A model generated the notes under the pieces. It had not been told where the DNA came from, searched no databases, and saw nothing but the letters and a program-made list of their open reading frames with translations. 64,000 bases of DNA from Streptomyces fructofermentans. Lineage in GTDB: Bacteria; Actinomycetota; Actinomycetes; Streptomycetales; Streptomycetaceae. Shown here piece by piece: positions 18,692-30,285 of this stretch. Position numbers and translations under genes: made by a program. Numbering within the stretch: the first letter of the stretch is position 1; each line of letters opens with the position of its first letter. The stretch lies in NCBI RefSeq assembly GCF_014651055.1, contig NZ_BMWD01000001.1, positions 356,350-420,349 of the forward strand, given 5' to 3'.

Positions 18692-19384
18692 TCATGTGGA
18701 CACGTGCGCGGGCGTACGATCCCAGTCGTCCGGCAGTGAGGGTACCGACCAGGACGGATCGGGGCGCCAGTGCTGCCAGCCGTCCGAGAACGGCGCCCCC
18801 CAGGCGGTGATCACCTCCACCGCCGCCCGGCCCGCCTCCCGCACCCGGGCGGCGAGCCCGGCGTCCATCAGGCCGTCCCGCTGGGCCTGCGCGAACTCGT
18901 CCTCGTCGCGCCAGTCCCAAGTCCGGTCGGGAGAGACCGTGATGTCGAGGAAGTGGTCCTCCGAGTCGACCCCGCCGGACCATCTGGCCAGCGGTTCCTC
19001 CAAGTTGACGTACCAGTTCTTGAACCGCCAGCCGGGCTCCCAGAACAGCCACACCGACCACGGCTCGCCGGGCCGGGCCAGCTTCAGCACGCCCGTGCCG
19101 AACCAGCGGTCCCGCACCACCGACCGCGGCTTGGTGTAGCGGGACTCCAGCGGCTCCACGTGCACGGGCGTGCCGTCGGCGAGGACCGGTTTCACGCACT
19201 CCGTCCCGGGGGCCATCCACACGGCGAGCACCTCGGCGTCGTCCCGCACGACGGTCACGGGACGCACGATGTGGAAGCGCTCTCCGGCGTTCTCCCGGTA
19301 GCGCCACAGGACCTGGCTCCCGGGGTTCCAGTACGCCGCCGGCCCGCCCGCTTCCACCCGTCTCACCGCTCCACCCTCTGCCAT
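18692..19384 (-). CDS. DUF402 domain protein
   Basis: 230-residue cytosolic protein of the DUF402 family (FomD/Ntdp-like; known members are nucleotide phosphohydrolases). Conserved parts: WMAPGTECVKPVLADG, WWF-type strand around RWFGTGVLKLARPG, and the acidic metal site in WYVNLEEP, then DSEDHFLDITVSPD and DWRDEDEF. A TAATAT -10 (19391-19396, minus strand) ends 6 nt before the ATG, suggesting a leaderless mRNA. The substrate is unknown. Confidence 0.85.
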   Translation of the reverse strand: MAEGGAVRRVEAGGPAAYWNPGSQVLWRYRENAGERFHIVRPVTVVRDDAEVLAVWMAPGTECVKPVLADGTPVHVEPLESRYTKPRSVVRDRWFGTGVLKLARPGEPWSVWLFWEPGWRFKNWYVNLEEPLARWSGGVDSEDHFLDITVSPDRTWDWRDEDEFAQAQRDGLMDAGLAARVREAGRAAVEVITAWGAPFSDGWQHWRPDPSWSVPSLPDDWDRTPAHVST

Positions 19385-19456
19385 GGAGAGATATTAGGTG
19401 CCCTCGGCACCGGACGCTGCGGTACGTGCCACGGTGCGCCCGATGGCCTGATCACG

Positions 19457-20842
19457 TCACGGGCGCGTCATCCGCAGGACATCCAGCGCCTCGTCCAACT
19501 GCTCCGCGGTCAGGTCGCCGCGGTCCACGTGGCCGGACTCCAGGACGACCTGGCGGATCGTCTTGCGTTCGGCGAGGGCCTTCTTGGCGACCTTCGCGGC
19601 CGCCTCGTACCCGAGGTACTTGTTCAGGGGGGTCACCACCGCGGGGGAGGACTCCGCGTACTCCCGCGCGCGCTCGCGGTTCGCCGTGATCCCGTCCACC
19701 GTGCGGTCCGCGAGCAGCCGCGAGACGTTCGCGAGCAGGCGCACGGACTCCAGGACGTTCTTCCCGATGACCGGCAGCATCACGTTGAGCTCGAAGGAGC
19801 CGGACGCCCCGGCGACCGCGATCGTGGTGTCGTTCCCGGTCACCTGGGCGGCCACCATCAGCACGGCCTCGGGAATGACCGGATTCACCTTGCCCGGCAT
19901 GATCGACGAACCCGGCTGGAGGTCCGGCAGATTGATTTCGGCCAATCCTGTGCGGGGTCCGGACGCCATCCACCGCAGATCGTTGGCGATCTTGGTCAGT
20001 CCCACGGCGACGGTCCTGAGCTGCCCGCTGGTCTCGACGATCCCGTCCCGCGCGCCCTGGGCCTCGAAGTGGTCGCGCGCCTCGGTGAGCGGCAGCCCGG
20101 TCGCCCGCGCGACCTCCGCGATCACGGCCGCCGAGAACCCGGGCGGGGTGTTGATGCCGGTCCCGACCGCCGTGCCGCCCAGCGGCAGCTCGGCCAGCCT
20201 CGGCAGCGAGGACCGCAGCCGCTCCACTCCGTGGCGCACCTGTGCCGCGTAGCCGCCGAACTCCTGGCCCAGCGTGACCGGCGTCGCGTCCATGAGGTGG
20301 GTCCGGCCGGACTTCACGACGTCGGCGAACTCCCGCGACTTGCGCTCCAGCGAGGCGGCCAGGTGCTCCAGCGCGGGGATCAGGTCGCGGGTGACGGCGG
20401 CGGTGGCCGCGATGTGGATGCTCGACGGGAACACGTCGTTGGACGACTGGGAGGCGTTCACGTGGTCGTTGGGGTGGACGTCCCTGCCGAGCCGCTCCGT
20501 GGCCAGCGTCGCGATGACCTCGTTGGCGTTCATGTTGGACGAGGTCCCGGACCCGGTCTGGAAGACGTCCACGGGGAAGTGGGCGTCCCACCGCCCCTCC
20601 GCGACCTCGGCCGCCGCGTCCTCGATGGCCCGCGCCACGTCCTCGTCGAGCACGCCGAGCCGGGCGTTGACCGTGGCCGCGGCCGCCTTGACGCGGGCGA
20701 GCGCCTCGATGTGGGCGCGCTCGATCCGCTGCCCGGAGACCGGGAAGTTCTCGACGGCGCGCTGGGTCTGGGCCCGCCACTTCGCGTCCGCGGGGACCCG
20801 GACCTCGCCCATGGAGTCGTGCTCGATGCGGTAGTCGCTCAT
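19457..20842 (-). CDS. fumC: Class II fumarate hydratase (Fe-S independent)
   Basis: 461 residues of the fumarase/aspartase superfamily, interconverting fumarate and malate. Motifs are [13 protein letters not shown] (97-109), [13 protein letters not shown] and the signature [11 protein letters not shown] (311-321). The start chosen is the ATG of [10 protein letters not shown] at 20842. It lies downstream of a class I fumarase but is separated from it by a strong hairpin, so it may have its own control. As an Fe-S-free enzyme it would stay active under oxidative stress. Confidence 0.96.
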   Translation of the reverse strand: MSDYRIEHDSMGEVRVPADAKWRAQTQRAVENFPVSGQRIERAHIEALARVKAAAATVNARLGVLDEDVARAIEDAAAEVAEGRWDAHFPVDVFQTGSGTSSNMNANEVIATLATERLGRDVHPNDHVNASQSSNDVFPSSIHIAATAAVTRDLIPALEHLAASLERKSREFADVVKSGRTHLMDATPVTLGQEFGGYAAQVRHGVERLRSSLPRLAELPLGGTAVGTGINTPPGFSAAVIAEVARATGLPLTEARDHFEAQGARDGIVETSGQLRTVAVGLTKIANDLRWMASGPRTGLAEINLPDLQPGSSIMPGKVNPVIPEAVLMVAAQVTGNDTTIAVAGASGSFELNVMLPVIGKNVLESVRLLANVSRLLADRTVDGITANRERAREYAESSPAVVTPLNKYLGYEAAAKVAKKALAERKTIRQVVLESGHVDRGDLTAEQLDEALDVLRMTRP

Positions 20843-20864
20843 GACCGGTACAGCGTCCCCGCCG

Positions 20865-20911
20865 CCCCCGCCCATTCCCGGCCGGGCGTGCCGGCCGGGA
20901 ACGGGCGGGGG
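20865..20911 (-). terminator. Hairpin between the two fumarase genes
   Basis: 21-nt arms (20865-20885 and 20891-20911) with one mismatch and a GCGTG loop, just after the class I fumarase stop and 23 bp before the fumC start. It could end transcription or attenuate into fumC. Confidence 0.75.
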
Positions 20912-20941
20912 GGGCGGGCGTGCGAACCGGCGGGACGCGGC

Positions 20942-22615
<1,674 letters not shown>

Positions 22616-22805
22616 CTCGCCCATTCCTCACTCGACAGACAGCGGCTGGCCTCCATTGGCAGCGTCCACCAGCGTAGGACCTGGTCCGGTGAGCGGGTCT
22701 GTGAGGTAAGGCTCAGTTCGGTTTCCGGACGCGGGCGCGGCGGGTTTTCCACAGGGCGCGGACGAGGGGTAGTCGCGATCTATCGCGTTTGGGTACTCTG
22801 CTGCC

Positions 22806-23501
22806 GTGGACCTTCAGAAGCACAGCGAACCCGGCCTTCGCAAGCACACCGAGCTGCGGGCCTCCGACGCCGACCGCGACCGGACCGCGGACATCCTGCG
22901 CGAGGCCCTGGCCGAGGGCCGCCTCACCGCGGACGAGCACGCCGAGCGGGTCGAGGAGGTCTTCCGCGCGAAGACCGTGGGCGAGCTGGAGCCGCTCGTC
23001 GGCGACCTGCCGGGTGCCCACCAGCGGCGCTCGGGGGCGGCCTTCAGCCCGGCGCCGAACCGCCCCGCCCCCGGCACGGTCCCGCCGGTCGCCGACGAGA
23101 ACGTGGTGGCGGTGTTCAGCGCCGCCGTGCGCAGGGGCCGCTGGCGCGTGGGCCGCCGCACGCACGCGTACGCGGTCTTCGGCAGTGTGGAGATAGACCT
23201 CAGCGAGGCCGTCTTCGAGCACCAGCAGGTCGTCATCAAGGCCGTCTCGGTCTTCGGCAACGTGGAGATCCGCGTCCCGGAGAACGTGTCGCTCAGGGGC
23301 AGCGGCGGCGGCGTCCTCGGCAACTTCGAGGTGGACACGCTCGATTCGGGCGATCCGGACGCGCCCGTGGTCTACGTGGACGGACTGGCCGTCCTCGGCA
23401 ACATCGAGGCAAAACCCAAGCGGGGCAGGCTGATCGAGGATCTGCTCGACCGGGTCGGCGGCCGCGTGCACTCCTCGCTGCGCAAACACCTGAGGCATTG
23501 A
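22806..23501 (+). CDS. DUF1707 / LiaF-like C-terminal domain protein
   Basis: 231 residues. The DUF1707 helical domain (about 16-68: LRASDADRDRTADILREAL, then LTADEHAERVEEVF) resembles a SHOCT-like module. A Pro-rich linker follows, then a beta-solenoid-like LiaF C-terminal region (FGSVEIDLSE, FGNVEIRVPENV, LGNFEV). There is no membrane segment. TACTCT at 22794-22799 ends 6 nt before the GTG, so the mRNA may be leaderless. A CGCGAT-CT-ATCGCG palindrome lies at 22774-22787. Confidence 0.88.
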   Translation: MDLQKHSEPGLRKHTELRASDADRDRTADILREALAEGRLTADEHAERVEEVFRAKTVGELEPLVGDLPGAHQRRSGAAFSPAPNRPAPGTVPPVADENVVAVFSAAVRRGRWRVGRRTHAYAVFGSVEIDLSEAVFEHQQVVIKAVSVFGNVEIRVPENVSLRGSGGGVLGNFEVDTLDSGDPDAPVVYVDGLAVLGNIEAKPKRGRLIEDLLDRVGGRVHSSLRKHLRH

Positions 23502-23663
23502 CGGTCGCGAATTCCCCGGTGCCCGGAGGGAGTTGCTCCGGCGTCACCGTGCCCTGCCGACGGAGAACGGCCGCGCTTCGGAACCGAGTGCATAGGCGTG
23601 CGCACAGCGGGTAGGCCTTGCTGCATCGTCTCTCGCTCGCGAAGCCGTCGTCAGGAGTAGACC

Positions 23664-24041
23664 GTGCTGCATCCGCCGCATCAGTCCCTGCAGGTCGCCG
23701 CCGTTCCGCCCCAGCCGGTGCCGGTGCGCGGGCGGGACCAGGACGCCCCCTGGCACACGGAGGCCGTGTGCCGCCGCGACGAGGCCGGGCTGTTCTTCGC
23801 GCCCTCCAAGGAACCCACCGCGGCCCGGCTGTCCCGTGAGGAGGCGGCGAAGCGGGTCTGCGCCCGCTGTCCGGTGATGATCGAGTGCCGGGAGCACGCG
23901 CTGCTGCAACCCGAGCCCTACGGCGTCTGGGGCGGCCTGACCGCCGCCGAGCGCCGCGTGGTGCTCGCCCGGCGCCGCCGGCGCGATCTCGAACTGCAGA
24001 AGGCCGCCCACTCGACCGGGACGATAGCCGCGGCCGGGTAG
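23664..24041 (+). CDS. wblI: WhiB-like Fe-S regulator (WblI-like)
   Basis: 125 residues. Four cysteines C36, C66, C69 and C75 (C-x29-C-x2-C-x5-C) bind a [4Fe-4S] cluster. The conserved turn GVWGG is at 87-91 and a basic tail LARRRRR follows. WhiB proteins bind sigma factors and respond to redox or NO. AGGAG precedes the GTG start. The name rests on remembered synteny with the fumarase-glpX neighbourhood of S. coelicolor and needs checking. Confidence 0.85.
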   Translation: MLHPPHQSLQVAAVPPQPVPVRGRDQDAPWHTEAVCRRDEAGLFFAPSKEPTAARLSREEAAKRVCARCPVMIECREHALLQPEPYGVWGGLTAAERRVVLARRRRRDLELQKAAHSTGTIAAAG

Positions 24042-24095
24042 GCGTTCCGCCCGGCCGGGACCGCGCGCACGAGAAGCCGGGCCGCGCGCACGCGA

Positions 24096-24128
24096 AAGGG
24101 GCGCCCCTCCGCACAGGGGACGCCCCTT
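24096..24128. terminator. Bidirectional hairpin
   Basis: Arms AAGGGGCG and CGCCCCTT plus an inner CCCCT/AGGGG pair with one bulged base, loop CCGCAC, between the convergent WhiB-like and glpX genes. Confidence 0.75.
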
Positions 24129-24156
24129 CCTCGCTCCGGGTCGGCCGGGAGCCGGG

Positions 24157-25188
24157 TTACTTCGCCCGGTCGAAGTCGATCGCGCTGTAGGCGCGCAGCT
24201 TCGACAGCCGGTGCTCCGAGGTGATCTGCCGGACGGTGCCCGACTTGGAGCGCATGACGATCGACTCGGTCGTCGCGGTCTCCGAGCGGTAGCGCACACC
24301 GCGCAGCAGCTCGCCGTCCGTGATGCCGGTCGCGACGAAGAAGACGTTCTCGCCGGAGACCAGGTCGTCGGTGAGCAGGACCCTGTCGAGGTCGTGGCCC
24401 GCGTCGACGGCGCGGGCGCGCTCCTCGTCGTCCTTCGGCCACAGCTTGCCCTGGATAGTGCCGCCCAGGCACTTCACGGCACAGGCCGAGATGATGCCCT
24501 CGGGCGTGCCGCCGATGCCGAGCAGCAGGTCGATGCCGGTGCCCTCGCGCAACGCCAGGATCGAGCCCGCGACGTCGCCGTCCGAGATCAGTTTGATGCG
24601 CGCGCCGGTCTCCCGGATCTCCTTGATGATCCCGTCGTGCCGGGGCCGGTCGAGGATGACCACGGTGACGTCCTCGGGCGTGACCCGCTTGGCCTTGGCG
24701 ACCCGGCGGATGTTCACCGAGACGGGGGCGTTGATGTCCACGAAGTCGGCGGCCTCGGGGCCGGTGACCAGTTTGTCCATGTAGAAGACCGCCGACGGGT
24801 CGAACATGGTGCCGCGGTCGGCGGCGGCCAGCACCGCGATCGCGTTCGTCATGCCCTTGGCGGTGAGCGTGGTGCCGTCGATCGGGTCGACGGCGATGTC
24901 GCACTCGGCTCCCGTCCCGTCGCCGACCTGCTCCCCGTTGAAGAGCATCGGGGCTTCGTCCTTCTCGCCCTCGCCGATGACGACGACGCCGTTCATCGAG
25001 ACGGTGGAGACGAGGGTCCGCATGGCCCGTACGGCCGCTCCGTCGGCGCCGTTCTTGTCGCCGCGGCCGACCCAGCGGCCGGCGGCCATCGCGGCGGCCT
25101 CGGTGACCCGGACGAGCTCCAGGGCGAGGTTTCGGTCGGGGGCCTCGGAGGGGACCTCGAGTTCGGACGGCAAGTGATGCTCGGTCAT
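24157..25188 (-). CDS. glpX: Class II fructose-1,6-bisphosphatase
   Basis: 343 residues. GlpX hydrolyses fructose-1,6-bisphosphate in gluconeogenesis using divalent metal. Motifs: GRGDKNGAD (D44), [11 protein letters not shown] (E73, E75), DPIDGTT at 101-107 and the GDVAG loop. AGGTG precedes the ATG at 25188. Divergent from the DUF4245 gene. Confidence 0.96.
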   Translation of the reverse strand: MTEHHLPSELEVPSEAPDRNLALELVRVTEAAAMAAGRWVGRGDKNGADGAAVRAMRTLVSTVSMNGVVVIGEGEKDEAPMLFNGEQVGDGTGAECDIAVDPIDGTTLTAKGMTNAIAVLAAADRGTMFDPSAVFYMDKLVTGPEAADFVDINAPVSVNIRRVAKAKRVTPEDVTVVILDRPRHDGIIKEIRETGARIKLISDGDVAGSILALREGTGIDLLLGIGGTPEGIISACAVKCLGGTIQGKLWPKDDEERARAVDAGHDLDRVLLTDDLVSGENVFFVATGITDGELLRGVRYRSETATTESIVMRSKSGTVRQITSEHRLSKLRAYSAIDFDRAK

Positions 25189-25313
25189 CGGAGCGCACCT
25201 TTCTGATACGACGACGGCCGGATGAGGGTTCTGTTCGACTCTATCGTCAGTCCGACAAAATGAGCAGGGGGCCCCACGGATGAGCGGACCAGTGCACCTG
25301 CGACGATAGGGAC

Positions 25314-25832
25314 GTGGCAGGTATGAAAGGCAAGCAGACGGTCCGGGACATGGTTCTCTCCCTGGGCCTGATCGGCATCGTCGCGGGTTTCGTCTACATC
25401 TTCATTCCCAATGACGACTCGGAGCCCCCTCTCAAGCGGGTGGACTACCGCGTGGAACTCCTCACGGCACGGCGGGCGGCCGCCTATCCGGTGGCGGCAC
25501 CCGAGGGGCTCCCCACGGAGTGGAAGGCGACATCGGTGCGGTTCCGCGGCGACGACTTCGACGCCTGGCACCTCGGCTACCACGACCCCGATGGTGAGTA
25601 CGTGGCGGTCGAGCAGTCGACTCAGCGGCCCGTGACGTTCATCGAGGACGTCAGCCAGGGCGCCGAGGACGCGGGCACCACGCAGCGCATAGAGGGCCGG
25701 ACCTGGCAGCGGTACGAGGGCGGGCGGTACGACGCCCTGGTCCTGCGGGAGAAGGGCACCACGACGGTCGTGACCGGCACGGCGTCGTTCGCGCAGCTGG
25801 CGAGGATGGCCGGGGCGCTGGAGACCGAGTGA
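25314..25832 (+). CDS. DUF4245 membrane-anchored protein
   Basis: 172 residues: one N-terminal membrane segment (about 14-32, [19 protein letters not shown]) and an external domain with the family pattern [30 protein letters not shown] and [10 protein letters not shown]. Function unknown. The GTG start is used; GATAGG directly upstream suggests a leaderless transcript. An ATG at 25323 is possible. Conserved next to glpX in Streptomyces from memory. Confidence 0.85.
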   Translation: MAGMKGKQTVRDMVLSLGLIGIVAGFVYIFIPNDDSEPPLKRVDYRVELLTARRAAAYPVAAPEGLPTEWKATSVRFRGDDFDAWHLGYHDPDGEYVAVEQSTQRPVTFIEDVSQGAEDAGTTQRIEGRTWQRYEGGRYDALVLREKGTTTVVTGTASFAQLARMAGALETE

Positions 25833-26138
25833 GCAGCGGGTGAGCACCGGGTGAGCCGAGTGCGGGCTGCCCCGGGCAGGCGCCGCCCGCGCGCGGCCGG
25901 CGGGCCCAGGGCACCGGACCGGCCGCGCCGACGGCAGCGGCGGCGCTCGCGACGGTGACGCCGCTCACGGCACCGGTGGCGGCCGTGGCGCCGGTGACGG
26001 CGGTGACGACGAATGCGCGAAGGGCCCTCGGCGGTGTGCCGAGGGCCCTTCGTGATGTGTGCGCCGACCGTCGTGACCGACCGCCGCCGTGAGCGCCTTG
26101 AGCGCCGCGAGGCGGACCGCCGGGACGGTCGCCGGTGG
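25833..26138. other. Intergenic region ending in a strong bidirectional terminator
   Basis: 306 bp without a credible gene; the first 180 bp are GC-rich low-complexity sequence. A perfect hairpin has 15-nt arms (CGAAGGGCCCTCGGC at 26018-26032, complement at 26038-26052) with loop GGTGT, serving the convergent DUF4245 and nitroreductase genes. Confidence 0.8.
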
Positions 26139-26729
26139 TCAGACCGTCGTGATGACCTGGTCGAACGTGAGGCGCGGGAGCCGCGGGAGCCAGGCGTCCT
26201 CGGCGGGCCTGCCGATGTTGACGACCATCAGCGGGGTGTGGTCGTCGTCCAGGAACTCCTTCTGGACGCCCCGGAAGTCGAAGCCCGTCATCGGACCGGC
26301 TGCCAGGCCCGCGGCGCGGACGCCGATGATGAAGTACGCGGCCTGCAGCGCGGCGTTCATCGCGGCCGGGCCCTCACGGGACGGGCGCTCGGCGAAGAAC
26401 ACGTCCTTGGCCTGCGGGAAGTGCGGGAACAGGTGGGGAAGCTCCTCGTGGAACTCGTTGTCCGCGGAGAGGATCGCGACCAGTGGGGCGGTCGCGGTCT
26501 TCGGCTGGTTGCCCTCGGCCATGTGCTGCACGAGGCGCTCGCGGGCCTCGGCGGAGCGGACCAGGGTGATGCGCAGCGGGGACTGGTTGAACGCGGTCGG
26601 GCCGTACTTGACGAGGTCGTAGATCGCCTGCACCTGCTCCTCGGTCACCGGCTCGTCGGTGAACGTGTTGGCGGTGCGGGCCTCGCGGAAGAGCAGGTCC
26701 TGGGCGGTGGGGTCGAGAACGAGGGACAT
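26139..26729 (-). CDS. Nitroreductase-family flavoprotein (malonic semialdehyde reductase/RutE-like)
   Basis: 196 residues, predicted FMN-binding NAD(P)H oxidoreductase. The RutE/HadB subgroup pattern is present: LFREARTANTFTDEPV, YGPTAFNQSPLRI and the C-terminal ADDAWLPRLPRL-like end. The physiological substrate is uncertain (malonic semialdehyde or small nitro/aldehyde compounds). The ATG at 26729 is chosen over a TTG one codon upstream. A dyad-containing AT-rich promoter lies upstream. Confidence 0.88.
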   Translation of the reverse strand: MSLVLDPTAQDLLFREARTANTFTDEPVTEEQVQAIYDLVKYGPTAFNQSPLRITLVRSAEARERLVQHMAEGNQPKTATAPLVAILSADNEFHEELPHLFPHFPQAKDVFFAERPSREGPAAMNAALQAAYFIIGVRAAGLAAGPMTGFDFRGVQKEFLDDDHTPLMVVNIGRPAEDAWLPRLPRLTFDQVITTV

Positions 26730-26798
26730 CAAGAGCCTTTTCGGGTGTGCGTCCGGTCCGTGGGGGACCGACTGGCACGACTGACGATACGACCATTA

Positions 26799-26814
26799 GG
26801 TTTAAGTTTCAACC
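26799..26814 (-). promoter_or_regulatory. Imperfect dyad upstream of nitroreductase
   Basis: GGTTTAAGTTTCAACC reads GGTT-x-AA-xx-TT-x-AACC, an imperfect inverted repeat in an AT-rich island (26785-26825) 70-85 bp upstream of the start. Such sites suit MarR or HxlR dimers; no such gene is adjacent. Confidence 0.5.
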
Positions 26815-27053
26815 AAAAACGGAACATGGTGATCCTCTTCACAGGTCCGGCCCGCGCGTCCACCTCTCCGGCCCGCGCGTCCGCCTCTCCGGCCCCGGCC
26901 GGACGCCCGGTCGCGTCCGCGCCGCCCACCCGGGCACGCCGCCGCCCGGCCCGGGTGACGGCCCCGCCCCGCCCGGGCACGACGAAGCCGCCGTGACGGG
27001 TACGGAACCGGTCGCGGCGGCTTCTGTGCCAAGAGGTGGAGGGGGAGTCCCCC

Positions 27054-27146
27054 GGGGTGCGCCCTTCCCGGGGAGCGCACCCCCGGGGTGCGCCCTTCCC
27101 GGGGAGCGCACCCCCGGGGTGCGCCCTTCCCGGGGAGCGCACCCCG
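27054..27146. repeat. 31-bp tandem repeat x3, each a hairpin
   Basis: Three copies (27054-27084, 27085-27115, 27116-27146), identical except for the last base. Each holds GGGGTGCGC and its complement GCGCACCCC around a 12-nt loop. The array ends 12 bp beyond the xseB stop and probably acts as a multiple terminator for xseAB. The gap 26730-27157 contains no gene otherwise. Confidence 0.9.
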
Positions 27147-27157
27147 GGGAGGGCGGG

Positions 27158-27397
27158 CTACTCGGAGCCGGCGTCCTCCGCCTGCGCGGACGACGCCTCC
27201 TCGGCGAGCGCCGCGTCGAGACGGGCGCGGGCGCCGTCCAGCCAGCGGCGGCACACCTTCGCCAGTTCCTCGCCCCGCTCCCACAGCGCGAGCGACTCCT
27301 CCAGAGTCGTACCGCCCGCCTCCAGGCGTCGTACGACCTCGATGAGCTCGTCCCGGGCCTGCTCGTACCCGAGGGCCTCGTCCGTCGTGCTGGTCAT
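27158..27397 (-). CDS. xseB: Exodeoxyribonuclease VII small subunit
   Basis: 79 residues, the expected size. The helical core [19 protein letters not shown], then [15 protein letters not shown], matches the XseB family, followed by an acidic tail. With XseA it forms exonuclease VII, which degrades single-stranded DNA. It starts 9 bp after the xseA stop. Confidence 0.95.
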   Translation of the reverse strand: MTSTTDEALGYEQARDELIEVVRRLEAGGTTLEESLALWERGEELAKVCRRWLDGARARLDAALAEEASSAQAEDAGSE

Positions 27398-27406
27398 GCG
27401 TCCACC

Positions 27407-28615
27407 CTAAACATCGACTCGTACCGTGAATTCGCCCTCGGCGACCCGTGCCCGCAGGGACTCGTCCGCCGTCACCTCGTCGGGGGACCTGACGGCGTGG
27501 CCGTCGGACCTCTGCAGGACCGCGTAGCCCCGCTTGAGGGTCGCGGCCGGGGAGAGGGCCACCACGCGCGCGTGCGTGTGCGTCAGCTCCGAATCGGCCC
27601 GGTCCAGGAGATGGCCGAGCGTCCGCCTGCCTCGGCCGAGCAGCGCGGAGACCTCGTCGCCCCGCCCGTCGACCATCCGGTGCGGGTCCTGCATCGAGGG
27701 GCGGGCCAGCGCGTGCGCGAGGCCGCGCTCCTCCCGGTCGACGTGGGACTCGACGCAGCGGCGGGCGCGGTCCCGGAGGAACTGGACGCGCTCGTACTCC
27801 TCCCCGACGTCCGGCACGACCTTCTTCGCGGCGTCCGTCGGGGTGGAGGCGCGCAGGTCCGCCACGTGGTCCAGCAGCGGGTTGTCGGGTTCGTGGCCGA
27901 TCGCGGAGACGACCGGCGTGCGACAGGCGGCCACCGTCCGGACGAGCTCCTCGTCCGAGAACGGGAGCAGGTCCTCCACGCTGCCGCCGCCGCGCGCGAC
28001 GACGATCACGTCGACGTCGTCGCGCGCGTCGAGCTCCTTGACCGCCCGGACCACCTGGGTGACCGCGTGGACGCCCTGCACCGCGACGTTGCGCACCTCG
28101 AAGCGGACGGCCGGCCAGCGGTGGCGCGCGTTCTCCAGTACGTCGCGCTCGGCGGCCGAGGCGCGGCCGCAGACGAGGCCGATGAGCTGGGGCAGGAACG
28201 GCAGGGGCTTCTTGCGGTCCGCGGCGAACAGGCCCTCGCTCGCCAGGGACTTCTTCAACTGCTCAAGCCGTGCGAGGAGTTCACCGACCCCGACGGGCTT
28301 GATCTCCACCGCCCGCAGCGAGAGCTGGCCGCGGGGCGCGTACCACTCGGGCTTCGCGTGGACCACGACGCGGGCGCCCTCGCTCACCACGTCGGCCACC
28401 GCGTCGAAGACCTGGCGGTAGCAGGTCACGCTCACGGAGATGTCGTGCGACGGGTCGCGCAGCGTCAGGAAGACGACGCCCGCGCCCGGACGGCGCGACA
28501 ACTGCGTGATCTGCCCTTCGACCCACACGGCCCCGAGCCGGTCGATCCATCCCCCGATGAGCCGGGACACCTCGCCAACGGGCAGCGGGGCGTCCGCGGA
28601 CGTGTTGAGAGCCAT
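27407..28615 (-). CDS. xseA: Exodeoxyribonuclease VII large subunit
   Basis: 402 residues. An N-terminal OB fold (about 12-105: [21 protein letters not shown]) is followed by the catalytic region with [20 protein letters not shown] and [20 protein letters not shown], then a coiled-coil part and a C-terminal segment with LKRGYAVL. Acts in mismatch and recombination repair with XseB. TACGCT six bases before the ATG hints at a leaderless mRNA. Confidence 0.96.
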   Translation of the reverse strand: MALNTSADAPLPVGEVSRLIGGWIDRLGAVWVEGQITQLSRRPGAGVVFLTLRDPSHDISVSVTCYRQVFDAVADVVSEGARVVVHAKPEWYAPRGQLSLRAVEIKPVGVGELLARLEQLKKSLASEGLFAADRKKPLPFLPQLIGLVCGRASAAERDVLENARHRWPAVRFEVRNVAVQGVHAVTQVVRAVKELDARDDVDVIVVARGGGSVEDLLPFSDEELVRTVAACRTPVVSAIGHEPDNPLLDHVADLRASTPTDAAKKVVPDVGEEYERVQFLRDRARRCVESHVDREERGLAHALARPSMQDPHRMVDGRGDEVSALLGRGRRTLGHLLDRADSELTHTHARVVALSPAATLKRGYAVLQRSDGHAVRSPDEVTADESLRARVAEGEFTVRVDV

Positions 28616-28760
28616 GCGGCGAGCGTAGCCGCAGGCTCAGACATCCCCCTCGCGCGCCGCCGCCTCCCGCGACGGCCGGGACCGGACCCGCAGCCCCGCC
28701 CCGCAGCAGGCCACGTACGGCCGCCGGCCCGGGGCCCGCCCCAGACATCCCCCATGTCCC

Positions 28761-30179
28761 CTACTTCCCCGACGCCCCGTCCGTCCCCGAAGTCCCGTCC
28801 GTCCCCGCCGGCCCCTGCGTCTTCGTGCGTCCCCGCTGGGCCGCCAGGACGGCGAAGCCCACCGCGAGCCACACCGCGCCCACCGACTGCGCCGTCCCGG
28901 AGGCCTCGACGATCACGGCCACGGTGATCGCCGCGCCGAGGACCGGCACGAGCACGTGCCGCCACCACACGACGGGACCGCCCAGCCGACGCACGGCGAA
29001 CCAGCCGACCACGCTCGCGTGCAGCAGCGTGAACGCCGTCAGCGCGCCGACGTCGACCACCGACACCAGGTGGTCCATCCCGTCGTCGCGACGGGCCGCC
29101 CACACCGCGGCGGCGAGCGTGACGGCGGCCGCGCACAGGAGGGCGGCCCGGGGCACCCCGGAGTCCGTCCTCGACAGCATCCGCGGCAGCCGCCGGTCCC
29201 GGGACATCGCGAACAGCAGCCGCGCCGCGGCGGCCTGCCCGGCGAGCGCGGCGAAGGCCGCCCCGATCGCCTTGCTCGCCGCCACCAGGTCGTGGAGCCA
29301 CGTCCCGACGGACGCGTCCACGGCGTCGTAGAACGCGGACCCCTGAAGGGCCGGGTCGGCGGCGAGCTCCGCCGACGACAGCGGCTCCAGCAGGGCGACG
29401 AGGTACGTCTGCGCCACGAACAGCACACCGGCCAGGGCCAGGCAGAACAGCACGGCCCGCGCCACCTTCTCCGAGCCGCCCGTCACCTCCTCGGCGAACG
29501 ACACGATCGCGTCGAAGCCCAGATAGGAGAGGACGGCGATCGACACGGCGCCGACGACCGCCGACAGGGCGAACGCGCCCTGCGAGCCGTCGCCCGACAG
29601 CGGCGACAGCCAGCCCCGCCGCGCGCCGTCGTCCGCGAGGACGACGACCGCCGACACGACGAGGACGAGGAGCACCACGATCTCCATCGCCAGCACCAGG
29701 AAGCCCACGCGCGCCGCCGCCCGGACGCCCCACAGGTTCAGCAGGGTCGTGACGAGCACGGCGACCGCCGTCCACACCCAGCGCGACACCTCCGGCACCA
29801 GGGCGTTCATCGCGATCCCGGAGAAGAGGTACGCCACCGCCGGGATGAGGAGGTAGTCGAGCATGGCCATCCACCCGGCGACGAACCCGGCACCCTCACC
29901 GAGCCCCGCGCGCGCGTAGGCGAACACCGACCCCGCCCGGGGGACCACCCGCACCATCTGGGCGTAGCTGAAAGCGGTGAACGCCATCGCGACCGTGGCG
30001 ACGACGTAGACGAGTGCCACCGCCCCGTGGGACCTGGCGTCGAGCGTCCCGTAGACACCGACCGGAGCCATGGGGGCGATGAACAGCAGCCCGTAGACCA
30101 CCAGGTCCCGGAAGCCGAGGCTGCGCCGCAGCCCGGACTCCTCCGCGGCGGCGCCGTCCGCCGCCCGCGTGTCCGCCAT
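28761..30179 (-). CDS. APC-family amino acid permease
   Basis: 472 residues with about 12 membrane segments from residue 25 on. The first segment region [20 protein letters not shown] and the [13 protein letters not shown] motif are typical of APC amino acid/polyamine transporters. The C-terminus is a short Gly/Thr/Asp-rich tail. GGGAGG precedes the ATG at 30179; upstream in-frame starts are less likely. The gene is divergent from ispH. The substrate is unknown. Confidence 0.9.
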   Translation of the reverse strand: MADTRAADGAAAEESGLRRSLGFRDLVVYGLLFIAPMAPVGVYGTLDARSHGAVALVYVVATVAMAFTAFSYAQMVRVVPRAGSVFAYARAGLGEGAGFVAGWMAMLDYLLIPAVAYLFSGIAMNALVPEVSRWVWTAVAVLVTTLLNLWGVRAAARVGFLVLAMEIVVLLVLVVSAVVVLADDGARRGWLSPLSGDGSQGAFALSAVVGAVSIAVLSYLGFDAIVSFAEEVTGGSEKVARAVLFCLALAGVLFVAQTYLVALLEPLSSAELAADPALQGSAFYDAVDASVGTWLHDLVAASKAIGAAFAALAGQAAAARLLFAMSRDRRLPRMLSRTDSGVPRAALLCAAAVTLAAAVWAARRDDGMDHLVSVVDVGALTAFTLLHASVVGWFAVRRLGGPVVWWRHVLVPVLGAAITVAVIVEASGTAQSVGAVWLAVGFAVLAAQRGRTKTQGPAGTDGTSGTDGASGK

Positions 30180-30250
30180 CCGTGCCTCCCGAGGGTCGTC
30201 CCGGGCCCCGGCCCTCCCGAGCCCCCACCAGTCTCCCCAAGGAGGCGATC

Positions 30251-30278
30251 TTCGACCTGCCGGGCGCGGCCTTACGAT
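30251..30278 (+). promoter_or_regulatory. Promoter of ispH, leaderless
   Basis: -35-like TTCGAC (30251-30256) and -10 TACGAT (30273-30278) with a 16-nt spacer. Transcription would begin at or next to the ATG at 30286. Confidence 0.6.
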
Positions 30279-30285
30279 GGGGTGC

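Noticed and set aside
25651..25968. A 105-codon open frame on the - strand starting near 25968
   Set aside because: It runs antisense into the DUF4245 gene, is Ala/Pro/Arg low-complexity and has no ribosome binding site.
27054..27146. Possible CRISPR-like repeats
   Set aside because: Units are directly adjacent with no spacers, and there are no cas genes.
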